A stretch of DNA of 64,000 bases from Clostridium beijerinckii HUN142 (GTDB lineage: Bacteria > Bacillota > Clostridia > Clostridiales > Clostridiaceae), in assembly GCF_000621745.1 (NCBI RefSeq), contig NZ_JHXK01000013.1:124001-188000 (forward strand), in the 5' to 3' direction. The translations under genes and the position numbers were made by a program. The notes under the pieces are model-generated. The model had not been told where the DNA came from, made no database searches, and saw only the letters and a program-made list of their open reading frames with translations. Shown in pieces: positions 28,284 through 39,612 of this stretch (the first letter of the stretch is position 1; each line of letters opens with the position of its first letter).

Positions 28284-28676
28284 ATGCAGATTATGTTGAT
28301 AGTAAAAATTGTAGGTATAGCGTTTATAACATTATTTATTATGCTATTATTCAAGCAATCTAGAAATGAATTAAATACATTCCTTGTTCTAACTGCGGGT
28401 GCGTTAATCCTTCTTATTATGATAGAACCACTTAGACAAGTGATAGACTTTGTAAAAGAAATAGCAGATAAAGCTAATATTGATATGGTTTATATTGGAA
28501 TTGTGCTCAAGATTTTGGCAATAGCATATATCGCATCATTTTCAAGCGCATTATGCAAGGATGCTAATGCAGATAGTCTTGCAACTCAAATAGATTTATC
28601 AGGTAAAATAATGATTTTAGTGCTAGCAATTCCGATACTTATGGCAGTATTAAATTCTATATTGCAGATAATGTAG
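28284..28676 (+). CDS. spoIIIAD: Stage III sporulation protein AD
   Basis: A 130-residue protein with four hydrophobic segments, sharing its fold with SpoIIIAC; the stretch IVLKILAIAYIASFSSALCKDA is typical. No independent ribosome site is seen, so translation probably follows on from spoIIIAC. ATG 28284 is used; ATG 28293 would also give a normal N-terminus. Confidence 0.93.
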   Translation: MQIMLIVKIVGIAFITLFIMLLFKQSRNELNTFLVLTAGALILLIMIEPLRQVIDFVKEIADKANIDMVYIGIVLKILAIAYIASFSSALCKDANADSLATQIDLSGKIMILVLAIPILMAVLNSILQIM

Positions 28677-28686
28677 GTGTTTATAT

Positions 28687-29976
28687 ATGAAGATGATAAA
28701 AAGAGTTACGTTTATATTATTAATGAGTCTTATGATTAATATATTTATTTCAGTTGTACCAGATTGTTCTTTTATTAAATCGGCAACTATTCATGCAGCA
28801 GAAATAAATAATAAAACTAATATGGAGACAAGCAATAACACAAACTTTTATGATAAGAGCAAAAGTAAACAATCTTCTGAAAATGAAGTTAACATAGATG
28901 AGTTAGGGGGAAGTGCAAAGGAAGAAATTAATTCGCTATATGAGTATATAAGTAAAATGAAAACAGATGTTGAGCTCATGAACAATTTAAATCCAGTTGA
29001 ATATGTAAAAACTTATATTAAAGAAGGTAAAGGGAATCTTTCACTTGACACACTTCTAAAGGCAGTATTAAGCATAATATTTAAGGAAGTGAAAAGTGTA
29101 TTATCTTTAGTAGTATCAATAGTTACAATAGCAATAATATGTTCACTACTAAAAAATTTACAAGATGCATTTTCAGATGAAAGCATATCCCAAGTTGCAT
29201 TTTATGCATGTTATGCCCTAATAATAATGGTGTTATCAAAGAGTTTTATAATTTCAATTTCAGTTGCTAAAGATGTAATAAATAATATTTCAGATTTCAT
29301 GAGTGCGCTTCTCCCTATTCTTGTGACGATGATTTCTCTTGCTGGAGGAATAGCAGCAGCTACTACATTAGACCCTATAGTACTTGGTGCGGTTGTATTT
29401 ATACCTAAAGTTTATTCTAATGTAATAATTCCAATGATCTTAATGGGTTTTGTACTAGAGTTTGCTAATAATATATCAGCGGAACATAAAATAAATAATC
29501 TGTGTAAGTTGTTTAAGCAGATTATTATATGGATCCAAGGAATCATAGTAACAATTTTTATAGGATTATTAACGATTCGAGGAATTACATCAACTACTAT
29601 TGATGCAGTAACACTAAAGACGGCAAAATTCGCTGTAGATAACTTTATTCCTATTGTTGGAAAAGCTTTTTCGGATGCAATTACTTCTGTTGCTGGATAT
29701 TCGCTTATAATAAAAAACGCTATAAGTTCAATAGGGTTAGTTATAATTATTTTAATTCTTCTGCATCCTATTATTAAGTTAGTTCTTATTGAGTTTATAT
29801 ATAAATTGTCAGCGGCATTAATAGAACCAATAAGTGATTCAAGAATAACTAAGTCATTGGAGGCAGCGGGAAGTTCTATGATGCTTATAATCTCATGTGT
29901 GCTAACTGTAAGCTTTATGTTTTTTATACTAATAGGTATCATGGCATCCACTGGTAGGTTTATAGTTGGAGGATAA
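28687..29976 (+). CDS. spoIIIAE: Stage III sporulation protein AE
   Basis: SpoIIIAE is the large polytopic part of the SpoIIIA channel. It has a cleavable-looking N-terminal signal (about 1-32), a Ser/Asn-rich outer stretch, then about seven or eight membrane segments from residue 135 on, with PILVTMISLAGG and SAALIEPISDSRI motifs. Length 429 is normal. Confidence 0.94.
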   Translation: MKMIKRVTFILLMSLMINIFISVVPDCSFIKSATIHAAEINNKTNMETSNNTNFYDKSKSKQSSENEVNIDELGGSAKEEINSLYEYISKMKTDVELMNNLNPVEYVKTYIKEGKGNLSLDTLLKAVLSIIFKEVKSVLSLVVSIVTIAIICSLLKNLQDAFSDESISQVAFYACYALIIMVLSKSFIISISVAKDVINNISDFMSALLPILVTMISLAGGIAAATTLDPIVLGAVVFIPKVYSNVIIPMILMGFVLEFANNISAEHKINNLCKLFKQIIIWIQGIIVTIFIGLLTIRGITSTTIDAVTLKTAKFAVDNFIPIVGKAFSDAITSVAGYSLIIKNAISSIGLVIIILILLHPIIKLVLIEFIYKLSAALIEPISDSRITKSLEAAGSSMMLIISCVLTVSFMFFILIGIMASTGRFIVGG

Positions 29977-29982
29977 AATATT

Positions 29983-30582
29983 ATGTTTATGGAAACTTTA
30001 AAAAAATTTGTAATGACACTTGTGACTGTTCTTATTTTTATGAGCGCTGTAGAGATTATTGCTCCAAGCAAAATGAAGAAATATATAAAATTTGTCTTGG
30101 GATTAATATTAATAACAATCATATTAAATCCAATTTTGCAGTTTATAGAAGGCGGAGAGAAAAACTTTACAGATGTTATTAAGAATTATGAGCAAGTATT
30201 TTCAAAAGATAATGATACAGCTAATTTTGACAGCGTAAATACATTAAGCAGAAGTAATATAGATAATGAGAGAAAAAAAGCATTTGTAGCCAATTTTAAT
30301 AAGAATTGTGATAATATTCTAAAAAATAAATTTAATGATATGAATTTTAAGAGTGAAGTTGATTGTGATGTGGACTTTAGTAAGGTAGCTATAAATGTAA
30401 AAAAACTAAGGATAGGTGTAAGTAGTAGTAAAATAAACAAAATAAAAAAAATAGCAATAAATAAAGATGTGAATGAAAATAACGGAGAAAAAAATGTAGA
30501 ATACACTGAAATAGCTGATTTTATAAGCAATGAATTAAATATTCCAAAGGAGAAAATAGAAGTATATGGATTAGAGGAGTAG
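29983..30582 (+). CDS. spoIIIAF: Stage III sporulation protein AF
   Basis: A 199-residue protein with two N-terminal membrane segments (about 7-27 and 32-55) around the short signature APSKMKKYIKFVLGLILI, then a soluble domain of the ring-building type, ending in the SpoIIIAF pattern NIPKEKIEVYGLEE. GGAGGA lies nine bases before ATG 29983. It contributes a ring layer in the SpoIIIA channel. Confidence 0.92.
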   Translation: MFMETLKKFVMTLVTVLIFMSAVEIIAPSKMKKYIKFVLGLILITIILNPILQFIEGGEKNFTDVIKNYEQVFSKDNDTANFDSVNTLSRSNIDNERKKAFVANFNKNCDNILKNKFNDMNFKSEVDCDVDFSKVAINVKKLRIGVSSSKINKIKKIAINKDVNENNGEKNVEYTEIADFISNELNIPKEKIEVYGLEE

Positions 30583-30593
30583 GAGGTATAAAT

Positions 30594-31214
30594 ATGGATA
30601 AAGATAAATTTAAAAAAGAATTTAGTAAAATACTAGAGCAAAAAAAGATGAAGAATCTTATAGCAGTATGTATAATACTGGTATTTATTCTGATTGCTAT
30701 GAATGTATTTTCGTCTGGTAATAATAATTTCAACAGCAATAAACTATCATCTACCGCAGCTAAAACAAATGCGGAGAATGTAGATGATACTAAAATAAAT
30801 AATGAAACAGATGAAAAAAATTATGAGGAAAAACAAAAAAGTGACTTAAAAAACATATTAAAGAAAATGAATGGAGTTGGTGATGTTGAAGTAATGATGT
30901 CCTTTGAAAATGGAGGAGAAAAAGTTCCAGCATATGATAAGAATAATCAAAAGTCAACTACAGAGGAAAATGATACCGAGGGTGGAAAAAGAGTTACAAA
31001 TCAAGACACAGATGCGTCAAAAACTGTAATGACAACATCTGATGGGAATAATGAACCATTTATTTTAAAAACCTATAAGCCTAAAATCACTGGGATAATA
31101 ATACTTGCAGAAGGTGCTGACAATAGCAAGATAAAATATGGAATAGAACAGGCTGTGTCAAAACTATATAACTTAAGTTTAGATAAGGTTAATGTATATA
31201 GCATGAAGAAGTAG
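30594..31214 (+). CDS. spoIIIAG: Stage III sporulation protein AG
   Basis: SpoIIIAG forms the wide ring of the channel in the space between membranes. The 206 residues have a short tail, one membrane segment (about 22-40), an Asn/Lys-rich linker, and a ring-building domain with LKKMNGVGDVEVMMSFENG and KPKITGIIILAEGADN. GGAGG before ATG 30594 is clear. Confidence 0.94.
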   Translation: MDKDKFKKEFSKILEQKKMKNLIAVCIILVFILIAMNVFSSGNNNFNSNKLSSTAAKTNAENVDDTKINNETDEKNYEEKQKSDLKNILKKMNGVGDVEVMMSFENGGEKVPAYDKNNQKSTTEENDTEGGKRVTNQDTDASKTVMTTSDGNNEPFILKTYKPKITGIIILAEGADNSKIKYGIEQAVSKLYNLSLDKVNVYSMKK

Positions 31215-31253
31215 CATATAATTTTATAGAAAAAGAATGGGAGGATGAATATT

Positions 31254-31769
31254 ATGACAAAGAAACAATGTGGGATTATATTTACATTATTAGCATTAAT
31301 ATTATGTGTAGGAATGCTAGCAGCAAAACTTAATAATGGAGGGCTAAACGATCCGACAGATTTAAGCCAGGTTTTATCTACGGATCAATCAAAGACTGAA
31401 CAAGATACACAGGCTTTAAGTCAACAAAATTATTTTTATGATGCGCGAAGCGAAAGAGATCAACAGGATTCAACTACAATACAAACTTTAAATTCAATAA
31501 TTTCAGATGCAAATACATCAAAAGAACAAAAGGATCAAGCAACAAAAGAGTTAACACAAAAAACAATGACAAAAGATAGTGAAGGAAGAATAGAATTAAG
31601 TATCAAAAATAAAGGTTATGAAGATGCTTTATGTATGTTACAATCAGATAAAGCAACTGTAATAGTTAAATCACCTAATGAACTTCAAGAAAGTGAAACT
31701 GTAGCTATACAAGAAATAGTTCAAGAGATATCAAAAATTAAAGACGTAATAATACAAGTACAAAAATAG
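31254..31769 (+). CDS. spoIIIAH: Stage III sporulation protein AH
   Basis: SpoIIIAH is the mother-cell membrane protein that meets forespore SpoIIQ. It has one membrane segment (about 5-22), a Gln/Ser/Asp-rich linker and a ring-building domain (about 75-170). ATG 31254 is chosen because GGGAGG ends nine bases before it; ATG 31245 directly abuts the site. It is the last gene of the operon. Confidence 0.92.
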   Translation: MTKKQCGIIFTLLALILCVGMLAAKLNNGGLNDPTDLSQVLSTDQSKTEQDTQALSQQNYFYDARSERDQQDSTTIQTLNSIISDANTSKEQKDQATKELTQKTMTKDSEGRIELSIKNKGYEDALCMLQSDKATVIVKSPNELQESETVAIQEIVQEISKIKDVIIQVQK

Positions 31770-31788
31770 TATAAAAACCATAATATAT

Positions 31789-31817
31789 TTGTAATGTTAA
31801 ATTATATTTGATATAAT
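31789..31817 (+). promoter_or_regulatory. Sigma-A type promoter before the Asp23 gene
   Basis: TTGTAA (31789-31794), a 17-base spacer and TATAAT (31812-31817) lie 54 bases before ATG 31871. It separates the housekeeping genes from the sporulation operon. Confidence 0.65.
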
Positions 31818-31870
31818 GAACACAAGATTATCATGTTTTGTTATCACAAAACCTAGGAGGTTAAAGTAAC

Positions 31871-32251
31871 ATGGAAGATTTAGTTAGAGAAGAAAATATC
31901 GGAGTAGTTAAAATTTCTGATGAGGTAGTAAGCGTTATTGCGGGAATTGCTGCTCAGGAGATTGATGGAATATTAGATGCTCAAATGGGTGTTGCAAACA
32001 ACTTAACAAACATATTTAAAGGTAAAAAGAACACCGCTAAAGCAAGTAAAGTTACGCTAGAAGAGGATAAAGCAATTATAGATATGAACGTATCAGTTGA
32101 ATATGGGAAGAAGATAATGGAAGTTGTACCTCAGGTGCAAGATAATGTTAAGAAAACTGTGGAAGCTATGACAGGATTATATGTTGAAGCGGTTAATATC
32201 TATGTTCAGAATATTTATTTATCAAAAAAGGAAGAAAGTGAATCTAACTAA
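31871..32251 (+). CDS. Asp23/Gls24 family envelope stress protein
   Basis: A 126-residue soluble protein of the Asp23 family: GVVKISDEVVSVIAGIAAQEIDG near the N-terminus, VTLEEDKAIIDMNVSVEYG in the middle and VEAVNIYVQNIYL at the end. Such proteins associate with the membrane and are linked to envelope stress or to fatty-acid and wall functions. AGGAGG precedes ATG 31871. A copy here before nusB is a usual Firmicutes arrangement. Confidence 0.92.
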   Translation: MEDLVREENIGVVKISDEVVSVIAGIAAQEIDGILDAQMGVANNLTNIFKGKKNTAKASKVTLEEDKAIIDMNVSVEYGKKIMEVVPQVQDNVKKTVEAMTGLYVEAVNIYVQNIYLSKKEESESN

Positions 32252-32260
32252 TTTGATTTT

Positions 32261-32290
32261 CACCCTCTGAAGCTTTCAGAGGGTGTTTCT
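32261..32290 (+). terminator. Terminator after the Asp23 gene
   Basis: A perfect 11-base GC-containing stem (CACCCTCTGAA with TTCAGAGGGTG) with a three-base loop, then TTTCT. Confidence 0.8.
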
Positions 32291-32382
32291 ATGCTGAAAT
32301 TAACCAAGGTTTAAAAGAAAGCAAAAGTGTGTATAATGATAAATGTACATAATTAACTATGATACATATTTAGGAGGAATAT

Positions 32383-32784
32383 ATGAATAGAAAGTTATCA
32401 AGAGAAAAGGCTATGGAGTTACTATTTGGAATGACTTTAAGCAAGGATACAATGGAAGAGGTAGTAGAAGCATTTGTGGAGAATTATGAAGGGGATATAA
32501 AAGAGATTGACTTAACATATGTAAAACAAGTGTTAATTGGTGTAAATAACAATAAAGAAGTAATTGACAAAATGATACAAGATAATTTACATAATTGGAA
32601 AATTGAAAGAATATCAAAAGTTAATTTAAGTATTTTAAGAATTGCAACATACGAGTTATTATATGATAAGGAAGTACCAAGAGGAGTTGCCATTAACGAA
32701 GCATTAGAAATTACAAGAAGATATTCAGATGAAAAAAGTGTATCGTTTATCAACGGAGTGCTAGATAAGATTAAACAGGACTAA
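32383..32784 (+). CDS. nusB: Transcription antitermination factor NusB
   Basis: NusB binds the boxA RNA of rRNA operons with NusE (S10) to resist termination. The 133 residues match the all-helical family: [15 protein letters not shown] at the start, [10 protein letters not shown] and the closing [18 protein letters not shown] / [17 protein letters not shown] precedes ATG 32383. Confidence 0.95.
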   Translation: MNRKLSREKAMELLFGMTLSKDTMEEVVEAFVENYEGDIKEIDLTYVKQVLIGVNNNKEVIDKMIQDNLHNWKIERISKVNLSILRIATYELLYDKEVPRGVAINEALEITRRYSDEKSVSFINGVLDKIKQD

Positions 32785-32914
32785 TTTTAATATAATAATA
32801 CCTTTTAAATACACATGGTTTATAATTTCCTTACGTTTAGAATATTTGGAATAAAGATACTTAAAATTATATAAAACAGATGGATTATAAAGTGAAAGTA
32901 GGTAGAATGATAAA

Positions 32915-33763
32915 ATGGGGCAAATTATTAATGGTAAAGAAGTAGCATTAAAAGTGAAAGAAGAAATAAAAAAGTACGTTAATAGTAGAAAAGAAAAAAA
33001 TCTTAAAGTTCCTAAAATTGCATCAATATTAATTGGAAATGATGGTGGATCTATTTATTATATCGGGAGTCAAGAGAAAGTAGCTAATTCCCTTGGAGTT
33101 GAGTTTTTAAAGTTAACTTTACCAGAAACTTGCAATGAAGAAGAGGTTATAGCTGAAATACATAAGTTAAATGAAGACGATGATATTCATGGAATTATTC
33201 TACAATTACCACTTCCGAATAATTTTGATGAAAAGAAAATTATTAAACAAATATCTCCTAACAAGGATATTGATTGTCTTACTTTTGAGAGTCAAGGAAA
33301 ATTGTATATGGGAGAGCCAAAGTTTTTACCTTGTACGCCTAATTCAGTAATTACACTAATTAAAAGTTTAAACATAGATATTGTAGGGAAGAATGTTGTA
33401 GTTCTTGGAAGAAGCAATATAGTCGGAAAACCAGTAGCTCAGCTTTTATTGAATGAAAATGCAACAGTTACAATTTGTCATTCAAAAACTAAAAACCTAA
33501 GAGAAGTCTGCAAGAGTGCAGATATTTTAGTAGTAGCTATAGGAAGACCAAAATTTATTGATGAAACTTACATAAATGAAAATGCCATTGTAATAGATGT
33601 TGGAACATCATCTTTTGAAGGCAAAATAACAGGAGACGTAGATTTTGATAAAGTAATAGATAAATGTAGAAACCTAACTCCAGTTCCAGGTGGAGTTGGA
33701 TCGTTAACAACAACTCTATTAATAAAAAACGTATGTGAGGCTTTAAAGGAAAATGAATATTAA
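32915..33763 (+). CDS. folD: Methylenetetrahydrofolate dehydrogenase/cyclohydrolase
   Basis: FolD oxidises 5,10-methylene-THF and hydrolyses the product to 10-formyl-THF for purines and the acetyl-CoA/C1 route. Visible are the folate site with YxxxK (YIGSQEKVA, Tyr and Lys), GIILQLPLP, the NADP loop [12 protein letters not shown] and [12 protein letters not shown]. The 282 residues are normal. It overlaps xseA by 11 bases, a common folD-xseA order. Confidence 0.96.
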   Translation: MGQIINGKEVALKVKEEIKKYVNSRKEKNLKVPKIASILIGNDGGSIYYIGSQEKVANSLGVEFLKLTLPETCNEEEVIAEIHKLNEDDDIHGIILQLPLPNNFDEKKIIKQISPNKDIDCLTFESQGKLYMGEPKFLPCTPNSVITLIKSLNIDIVGKNVVVLGRSNIVGKPVAQLLLNENATVTICHSKTKNLREVCKSADILVVAIGRPKFIDETYINENAIVIDVGTSSFEGKITGDVDFDKVIDKCRNLTPVPGGVGSLTTTLLIKNVCEALKENEY

Positions 33764-34952
33764 GACTTTAACTGTTTCAGAGGTAACAAATTATATAAAA
33801 AGAATGTTAGACAATGACTTTATCTTAAGTAATCTCTCTGTAAAAGGGGAGATTTCTAATTTGAAGTATCATAGCAGTGGTCATATTTACTTTACACTTA
33901 AAGATAGTAATGGCAGGATAAATTGCGTTATGTTTAAAGGTAATGCAGTATTGCTAGATTTTTCATTAGAAGAAGGAATGGAGGTCGTTATTAAGGGGAG
34001 GGCGTCAATATACCCTGCGACTGGAAGTTTTCAACTTTATTGTGATGAAATAAGAAAAGAGGGTTTGGGCGATTTATTTATTAAATTCGAGAAACTAAAA
34101 GAAAAACTATCTAGAGAAGGATATTTTGATGAAACATATAAAAAGAAATTACCAAAGTATCCACAGAGAATAGGAGTAGTAACATCACCAACAGGAGCGG
34201 CTATAAGAGATATTATAAATGTTTCAACCAGAAGAAGTAGTTTGGTAGATATTGTGCTATATCCAGCAAAAGTACAAGGAGCAGGTGCTTACAAGGATAT
34301 CATTTCTGGAATTAGTTATTTTAACAAAAAGAAATCAGTAGACGTAATGATAGTAGGCAGAGGCGGAGGTTCTATCGAGGAATTGTGGAATTTTAATGAA
34401 GAGGAATTAGCTAAGGCAATTTTTAACTCAAAGATACCTATAATTTCAGCAGTAGGACATGAAATAGATTTTACGATTTGTGATTTTGTAGCAGATGTTA
34501 GAGCTGCAACGCCTTCCCAAGGGGCTGAGATTGCTGTTCCTATTAGTGATAATATAAAAGATAGGATAGTAGAGATTTCAAAAAATCTAGATAGGCATAT
34601 AGGTGATAAATTAAGTGCGTGCAGAAATAATTTGTCAGGAGCTCAAAGGATTTTAAACGTTCATTCTCCAATAACTAAAATATCTAATTCATATTTAGAA
34701 GTAGATAGATTACAGGATAGGCTGAATTTTGTAATAAGAACCAAAATTAAAGGAGAAAAGAACAAAGTAGAAAATTTAAATAATTTACTTTTTGCACACA
34801 ATCCAATTAAGGTAATTTCAAAAGGATATGCTATAATAAAAGATGATGAAAATAATATTATTACATCGAAAGAACAGCTAAATGAAAATAAAAATATAGA
34901 AGTTATTCTTAAAGATGGGAATATCGAAGGAAAGTTTATACCATCAAAATAA
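33753..34952 (+). CDS. xseA: Exodeoxyribonuclease VII large subunit
   Basis: XseA and XseB form the nuclease that trims single-stranded DNA into oligonucleotides. It has an N-terminal OB domain (about 5-100, with [27 protein letters not shown]), the catalytic domain with [33 protein letters not shown] and [24 protein letters not shown], then a helical C-terminal part. AAAGGA precedes ATG 33753 inside folD. Confidence 0.95.
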   Translation: MNIKTLTVSEVTNYIKRMLDNDFILSNLSVKGEISNLKYHSSGHIYFTLKDSNGRINCVMFKGNAVLLDFSLEEGMEVVIKGRASIYPATGSFQLYCDEIRKEGLGDLFIKFEKLKEKLSREGYFDETYKKKLPKYPQRIGVVTSPTGAAIRDIINVSTRRSSLVDIVLYPAKVQGAGAYKDIISGISYFNKKKSVDVMIVGRGGGSIEELWNFNEEELAKAIFNSKIPIISAVGHEIDFTICDFVADVRAATPSQGAEIAVPISDNIKDRIVEISKNLDRHIGDKLSACRNNLSGAQRILNVHSPITKISNSYLEVDRLQDRLNFVIRTKIKGEKNKVENLNNLLFAHNPIKVISKGYAIIKDDENNIITSKEQLNENKNIEVILKDGNIEGKFIPSK

Positions 34953-34964
34953 GGAGTTTAAGAT

Positions 34965-35189
34965 ATGGCTAAAAAAGAAAGTTATGAAGAAATGTTAACT
35001 AAACTTCAGGATATATTAAGCAATTTAGAAACTGATGAATTGAATCTTGAGGAATCAATGAAATCTTATGAAGAAGGCGTCAAACTTGTAAATAAGATTT
35101 ATAAGGTTTTAGATTCCTATGAAGCTAAAATTTCTATAATTAAAGATGATAAAGAATTGGAGTTTAGTGAAGATTATGGAGATAAATAA
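34965..35189 (+). CDS. xseB: Exodeoxyribonuclease VII small subunit
   Basis: A 74-residue helical hairpin with the family signature [17 protein letters not shown] and [14 protein letters not shown]. It pairs with XseA encoded 12 bases upstream. AAGGAG precedes ATG 34965. Its last 14 bases overlap ispA. Confidence 0.95.
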   Translation: MAKKESYEEMLTKLQDILSNLETDELNLEESMKSYEEGVKLVNKIYKVLDSYEAKISIIKDDKELEFSEDYGDK

Positions 35190-36045
35190 TTTAAAAAAAG
35201 ATATAAACGAATATTTGGAAAATTACTTTAGTAAAAAAGGAAGTTTTAATAGAATAATATATGATTCGTGTAGTTATAGTTTAAATATAGGGGGGAAAAG
35301 AATACGGCCAATACTGCTTTCGTTAACCTATTATATATATAAAGAAGATTACAAAAAAGTTATGCCAATGGCAGTTGCAATGGAAATGATTCATACATAC
35401 TCATTAATTCACGATGACCTTCCTTGTATGGATAATGACGATTTAAGAAGAGGAAAACCTACAAATCATATTAAGTTTCAGGAAAATATTGCAGTTCTTG
35501 CAGGAGATGCTCTATTAAATGAAGCGATGATAATAATGATGGATTATGCGCTGAAAAATGAAAACAATGCTTTAAGAGCAGCATATGAGATAGCGATTGC
35601 GGCAGGTGCAGAAGGCATGATAGGAGGTCAAGTAGTAGATATTATCTCGGAAGGAAAGAAAATATCGAAAGATGAATTGGAATATATGCATGCAAAAAAA
35701 ACAGGTGCACTTATTAGAGCAGCAATAGTTTCAGGAGCAATTTTAGCTGAAGCTCCAGAGAATGATTTGAAATTATTAAGAGAATATGGAGAAAAGCTAG
35801 GACTCGTTTTTCAGATAAAAGATGATATATTAGATGTTATTGGAGATAGCAACGTATTAGGTAAAAATATACATACTGATGAGGAACATAATAAAACAAA
35901 TTTTATATCGGTTTTTGGATTAGATAAGTGCAGGGAATTATGTGAAACTTTAACGGAAGAATGCATATTTATTCTTAAAAGTTTAAGTGTTAATTCAGAG
36001 TGTTTAGTTGAACTTACATATATTCTTTTAAATAGAGAAAATTAA
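35176..36045 (+). CDS. ispA: Farnesyl/geranylgeranyl diphosphate synthase
   Basis: IspA condenses isopentenyl diphosphate into farnesyl diphosphate, the base of undecaprenyl carrier lipid and other isoprenoids. Both Asp-rich motifs are present: DDLPCMDND (about 81-89, first) and DDILD (about 216-220, second), with GGKRIRP near residue 37. ATG 35176 overlaps xseB; an upstream TTG (35146) in frame lacks a site. It sits next to dxs, which feeds the same pathway. Confidence 0.94.
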   Translation: MEINNLKKDINEYLENYFSKKGSFNRIIYDSCSYSLNIGGKRIRPILLSLTYYIYKEDYKKVMPMAVAMEMIHTYSLIHDDLPCMDNDDLRRGKPTNHIKFQENIAVLAGDALLNEAMIIMMDYALKNENNALRAAYEIAIAAGAEGMIGGQVVDIISEGKKISKDELEYMHAKKTGALIRAAIVSGAILAEAPENDLKLLREYGEKLGLVFQIKDDILDVIGDSNVLGKNIHTDEEHNKTNFISVFGLDKCRELCETLTEECIFILKSLSVNSECLVELTYILLNREN

Positions 36046-36062
36046 TAGAGGGAATGATTGTT

Positions 36063-37919
36063 ATGAACTTACTGGATAAATTGAATTTTCCAGAAGATTT
36101 AAAAAAGCTTAATGAAGAAGATTATGAAGTTTTAAGTAGTGAGATTAGAAAGTTTTTGATAGATAGTGTTTCTAAAACTGGTGGTCATTTAGCATCTAAT
36201 TTAGGAGTTGTTGAATTAACATTAAGTTTATTTAAAGCTTTTAGCTTTGATAATGATAAAATAGTATGGGATGTAGGACATCAAAGTTATGTTTACAAAA
36301 TTTTGACTGGAAGAAAAGAAGGATTTAAAAAGCTTAGGAAATACGATGGAATAAGTGGCTTTCCGAAGAGAAATGAAAGTAAATATGATTATTTTGATAC
36401 AGGTCATAGTAGTACTTCAATATCAGCAGCACTTGGAATTGCACGGGCGAGAGATTTAAAGAAAGAAAAATATAATGTTATTTCAGTTATAGGTGATGGT
36501 GCGCTAACGGGTGGAATGGCAATCGAGGCTCTAAATGATGTTGGGTTTAGAAAAACAAAATTAATCATTATATTAAATGATAACCAAATGTCAATTTCAA
36601 CAAATGTTGGAGGATTATCGCGATATTTAAATAAACTTAGGATAGCTCCAGTATATAATAAGTTAAAAACTGATATTCATGCATCTTTAGATAATTCAAA
36701 TCTAGGTAAAAATATAGCAGGAAAAATATCTAAAGTTAAAGATAGCATAAAACAATTAATAGTTCCATCTATGTTCTTTGAAAACATGGGCGTAAAATAT
36801 ATTGGCCCAATTGATGGTCATGATATAGATGCAATGACAGAGGTGTTTATAAAAGCAAAAGAGATAAACGAACCCGTAATAATACATATTTTAACTCAAA
36901 AAGGAAAAGGATATGCACTAGCAGAAGAAAGCCCAAGTAAGTACCATGCGGTAGGTGCTTTCAATTTAGAGAGCGGTGAGTCAAATGTGTCACCGAAGAA
37001 TAGTTATTCAAAGGCATTTGGAAAGGCACTAACAAATCTTGGTGCACAAGATGAAAAAATAGTTGCAATTACAGCAGCTATGCCTGAGGGTACAGGACTT
37101 AAGTGCTTTTCACAGAAATTTAGAGATAGGTTCTTTGATGTAGGAATAGCAGAGGAACATGCAGTTACTCTTGCGGCAGGAATGGCAAGTAACGGTTTAA
37201 AACCAGTTTTTGCAGTTTATTCGACGTTTCTACAAAGGGCGTTTGATCAAGTATTGCATGATGTTTGTATTCAAAATCTTCCTGTAGTATTTGCGATAGA
37301 TAGAGCAGGGATAGTTGGTGAAGATGGTGAAACTCATCAAGGTATCAATGACTTATCTTACTTATCTATGATCCCTAATATACATATAGTTGTACCAAAA
37401 TGTTTAGAGGAAGTTGATATTTTATTAAAGTGGGCAATTAACAAAAATGCACCAGTTGCAATAAGATATCCAAAGGGAGGAAACATAATTGATACTCTTT
37501 CACCAATTAAAGAGGTTGTAGAAGGACAATGGGAAATATTAAATAGAGGTTCTAAGGTATGTATTATTTCAACTGGCAGGATGGTTCAACATGCAATGCT
37601 TGCAAAAGACATCTTATATGAAAAGGGGCTAAATCCAACAGTTATTAATGCAACATTTGTTAAACCGATTGATAAAAAATTACTAGAAAATATTAAAAAA
37701 GAGGGATATAATATTTTAACGATAGAGGACAACATTTTAAAGGGTGGATTAGGTTCTGCCGTAAAAGATTATTTGAGTGAAATAGATTATAAAGGAACTG
37801 TTAGATCACTTGGATATGATGATGAATTTATTCCTCAGGGGAATGTGGAAATCTTATACAAAACATATAAATTAGATTACGAGAATATAAGCAAGGTTAT
37901 TATGAAGCTTTATGATTAA
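36063..37919 (+). CDS. dxs: 1-deoxy-D-xylulose-5-phosphate synthase
   Basis: Dxs makes DXP from pyruvate and glyceraldehyde 3-phosphate with thiamine diphosphate, the first step of the MEP isoprenoid route. Motifs: [29 protein letters not shown], the ThDP motif [16 protein letters not shown], and in the C-terminal half [16 protein letters not shown] and [10 protein letters not shown]. The 618 residues are normal. ATG 36063 is chosen because AGAGGGA abuts ATG 36054 but is nine bases from 36063. Confidence 0.96.
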   Translation: MNLLDKLNFPEDLKKLNEEDYEVLSSEIRKFLIDSVSKTGGHLASNLGVVELTLSLFKAFSFDNDKIVWDVGHQSYVYKILTGRKEGFKKLRKYDGISGFPKRNESKYDYFDTGHSSTSISAALGIARARDLKKEKYNVISVIGDGALTGGMAIEALNDVGFRKTKLIIILNDNQMSISTNVGGLSRYLNKLRIAPVYNKLKTDIHASLDNSNLGKNIAGKISKVKDSIKQLIVPSMFFENMGVKYIGPIDGHDIDAMTEVFIKAKEINEPVIIHILTQKGKGYALAEESPSKYHAVGAFNLESGESNVSPKNSYSKAFGKALTNLGAQDEKIVAITAAMPEGTGLKCFSQKFRDRFFDVGIAEEHAVTLAAGMASNGLKPVFAVYSTFLQRAFDQVLHDVCIQNLPVVFAIDRAGIVGEDGETHQGINDLSYLSMIPNIHIVVPKCLEEVDILLKWAINKNAPVAIRYPKGGNIIDTLSPIKEVVEGQWEILNRGSKVCIISTGRMVQHAMLAKDILYEKGLNPTVINATFVKPIDKKLLENIKKEGYNILTIEDNILKGGLGSAVKDYLSEIDYKGTVRSLGYDDEFIPQGNVEILYKTYKLDYENISKVIMKLYD

Positions 37920-37931
37920 AAGGAGAAACAA

Positions 37932-38741
37932 ATGGCGGAAAAAAAAGAAAGACTTGATTTACTTTTAGTAGAAAAGGGCATAATTATCTCTAGAGAAAAA
38001 GCAAAAGCTTGTATAATGGAAGGAAAAGTTTATGTTGATGGGCAAAAAGTAGATAAGGCTGGAGAGAAAGTAAGTTCTAGTGCTAATATTGAATATAGAG
38101 GAGAGAAGCTTAAGTATGTTAGCAGAGGTGGACTTAAACTAGAAAAAGCAATGAAAACTTATAATATTTCATTAGAAAATAAAGTATGCATGGATATAGG
38201 TGCATCTACAGGAGGATTTACTGACTGCATGCTTCAAAATGGTGCTTCTAAAGTGTTTTCTGTAGATGTTGGGTATGGACAGTTTGCATGGAAACTCAGA
38301 ACTGATGAAAGAGTAGTTTGCATGGAAAGAACTAACATAAGATATGTTACATTAGAAGATATAGGGGAACCCTTAGACTTTGCATCTATAGATGTATCTT
38401 TTATATCACTAAAAAAAATAATGCCTGCAACTATAAATTTACTAAAAGATGATGGAAAAGTTGTTGCACTCATAAAACCTCAATTTGAAGCTGGGCGTGA
38501 AAAAGTAGGTAAAAAAGGTGTTGTAAGGGAGATAAGTACACATAAAGAGGTAGTTCATGATATTATAGATTTTCTAGTACAACAAAACTTAAATGTTTTG
38601 GGTGTGAGTTTTTCTCCTATTAAAGGACCAGAAGGAAATAGAGAATATTTGGTGTATTTTACAAAGGATAAAAATGAAAAGAGTGACTTTGAAAAAGAAG
38701 ATATAGATGAAGTTGTTGAAAATTCACACATAGAAATTTAA
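37932..38741 (+). CDS. tlyA: TlyA family rRNA 2'-O-methyltransferase
   Basis: An S4 RNA-binding domain (about 6-65, with RLDLLLVEKGIIISREKAKACIMEG) is followed by an FtsJ-type methylase with the SAM motif MDIGASTGGFTDCML and the KPQFEAGREKVGKKGVV segment. TlyA proteins methylate 16S and 23S rRNA ribose; the old hemolysin name is misleading. The tlyA-nadK-argR-recN order is conserved in Firmicutes. AAAAGGAG precedes ATG 37932. Confidence 0.94.
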   Translation: MAEKKERLDLLLVEKGIIISREKAKACIMEGKVYVDGQKVDKAGEKVSSSANIEYRGEKLKYVSRGGLKLEKAMKTYNISLENKVCMDIGASTGGFTDCMLQNGASKVFSVDVGYGQFAWKLRTDERVVCMERTNIRYVTLEDIGEPLDFASIDVSFISLKKIMPATINLLKDDGKVVALIKPQFEAGREKVGKKGVVREISTHKEVVHDIIDFLVQQNLNVLGVSFSPIKGPEGNREYLVYFTKDKNEKSDFEKEDIDEVVENSHIEI

Positions 38742-38757
38742 CTTCCTTGGAGGGGCT

Positions 38758-39612
38758 ATGAATAATATTGGGATTGCAATTAATCCATCAAAAGACACAG
38801 AAAATAAAATATTGAATATGGTTGTAAAAAAAATTAAAGAAAAATTTAACTTAATAAAGATTGAGATTTTTAATTCATTCGATATAGAACAGCAGAATTT
38901 AGCAGATATTGATTTACTTATCGTATTGGGTGGAGATGGTACACTTCTTGGAATAGCGAGATCCTTAAACGAGAGTTTTAATTCACCTATCTTAGGAATT
39001 AATATAGGCAACTTAGGTTTTTTGTCAAGTGTAGATATATCAGATATTGATACTGCTCTTGAAAAATTGAAAGATGGAAAATATAAATTTGTTGATAGAA
39101 TGATGTTAAATTGTAAAGTCGAATCAGCTGGAAATAAAGAGGAACTTAAAGCTTTAAATGATGTGGTACTGGCTAGAGGAACTCTTTCAAGAATGGTGAA
39201 ATTTACGATATTTGTAGATGGAAAAATATATTCGACATTCAAAGGTGATGGGCTTATTATAGCAACACCTACTGGATCTACAGCATATTCATTTTCAGCA
39301 GGAGGACCATTTATATATCCGGATTTAGAACTTATAACAATAACTCCTATATGTCCTCATACTAAAAGTATGCAAACTATTGTATTAAAAGGAGACAGCG
39401 TTATAGAGGTATATGCGGATCACGAGGAAGAAAAAATTTATTTGACTGTAGATGGTCAGAAGGCTATTAAAATTAATCATGAAACTTCGGTAAAGTTAAG
39501 TAAAAATAAAAAGAGTGTAAAATTACTTGTCTTTGATGATTATGATTATTTTAAAGTCTTAAGAAGTAAGATTTTGAATAATTCTAAAGAATGTGATGGT
39601 GAGAAACTTTGA
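38758..39612 (+). CDS. nadK: NAD kinase
   Basis: NadK phosphorylates NAD to NADP. The GGDGT motif ([10 protein letters not shown], about 60-69) and the NE/D-type region [22 protein letters not shown] are clear. The 284 residues are typical. GGAGGGG lies close before ATG 38758. The end overlaps argR by four bases. Confidence 0.95.
   Translation: MNNIGIAINPSKDTENKILNMVVKKIKEKFNLIKIEIFNSFDIEQQNLADIDLLIVLGGDGTLLGIARSLNESFNSPILGINIGNLGFLSSVDISDIDTALEKLKDGKYKFVDRMMLNCKVESAGNKEELKALNDVVLARGTLSRMVKFTIFVDGKIYSTFKGDGLIIATPTGSTAYSFSAGGPFIYPDLELITITPICPHTKSMQTIVLKGDSVIEVYADHEEEKIYLTVDGQKAIKINHETSVKLSKNKKSVKLLVFDDYDYFKVLRSKILNNSKECDGEKL

Noticed and set aside
29412..30122. Long open frame of 236 codons antisense to spoIIIAE and spoIIIAF
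   Set aside because: It lies wholly opposite two well-supported genes, and its Ile/Asn-rich composition is that of a complement-strand shadow of membrane-protein codons.
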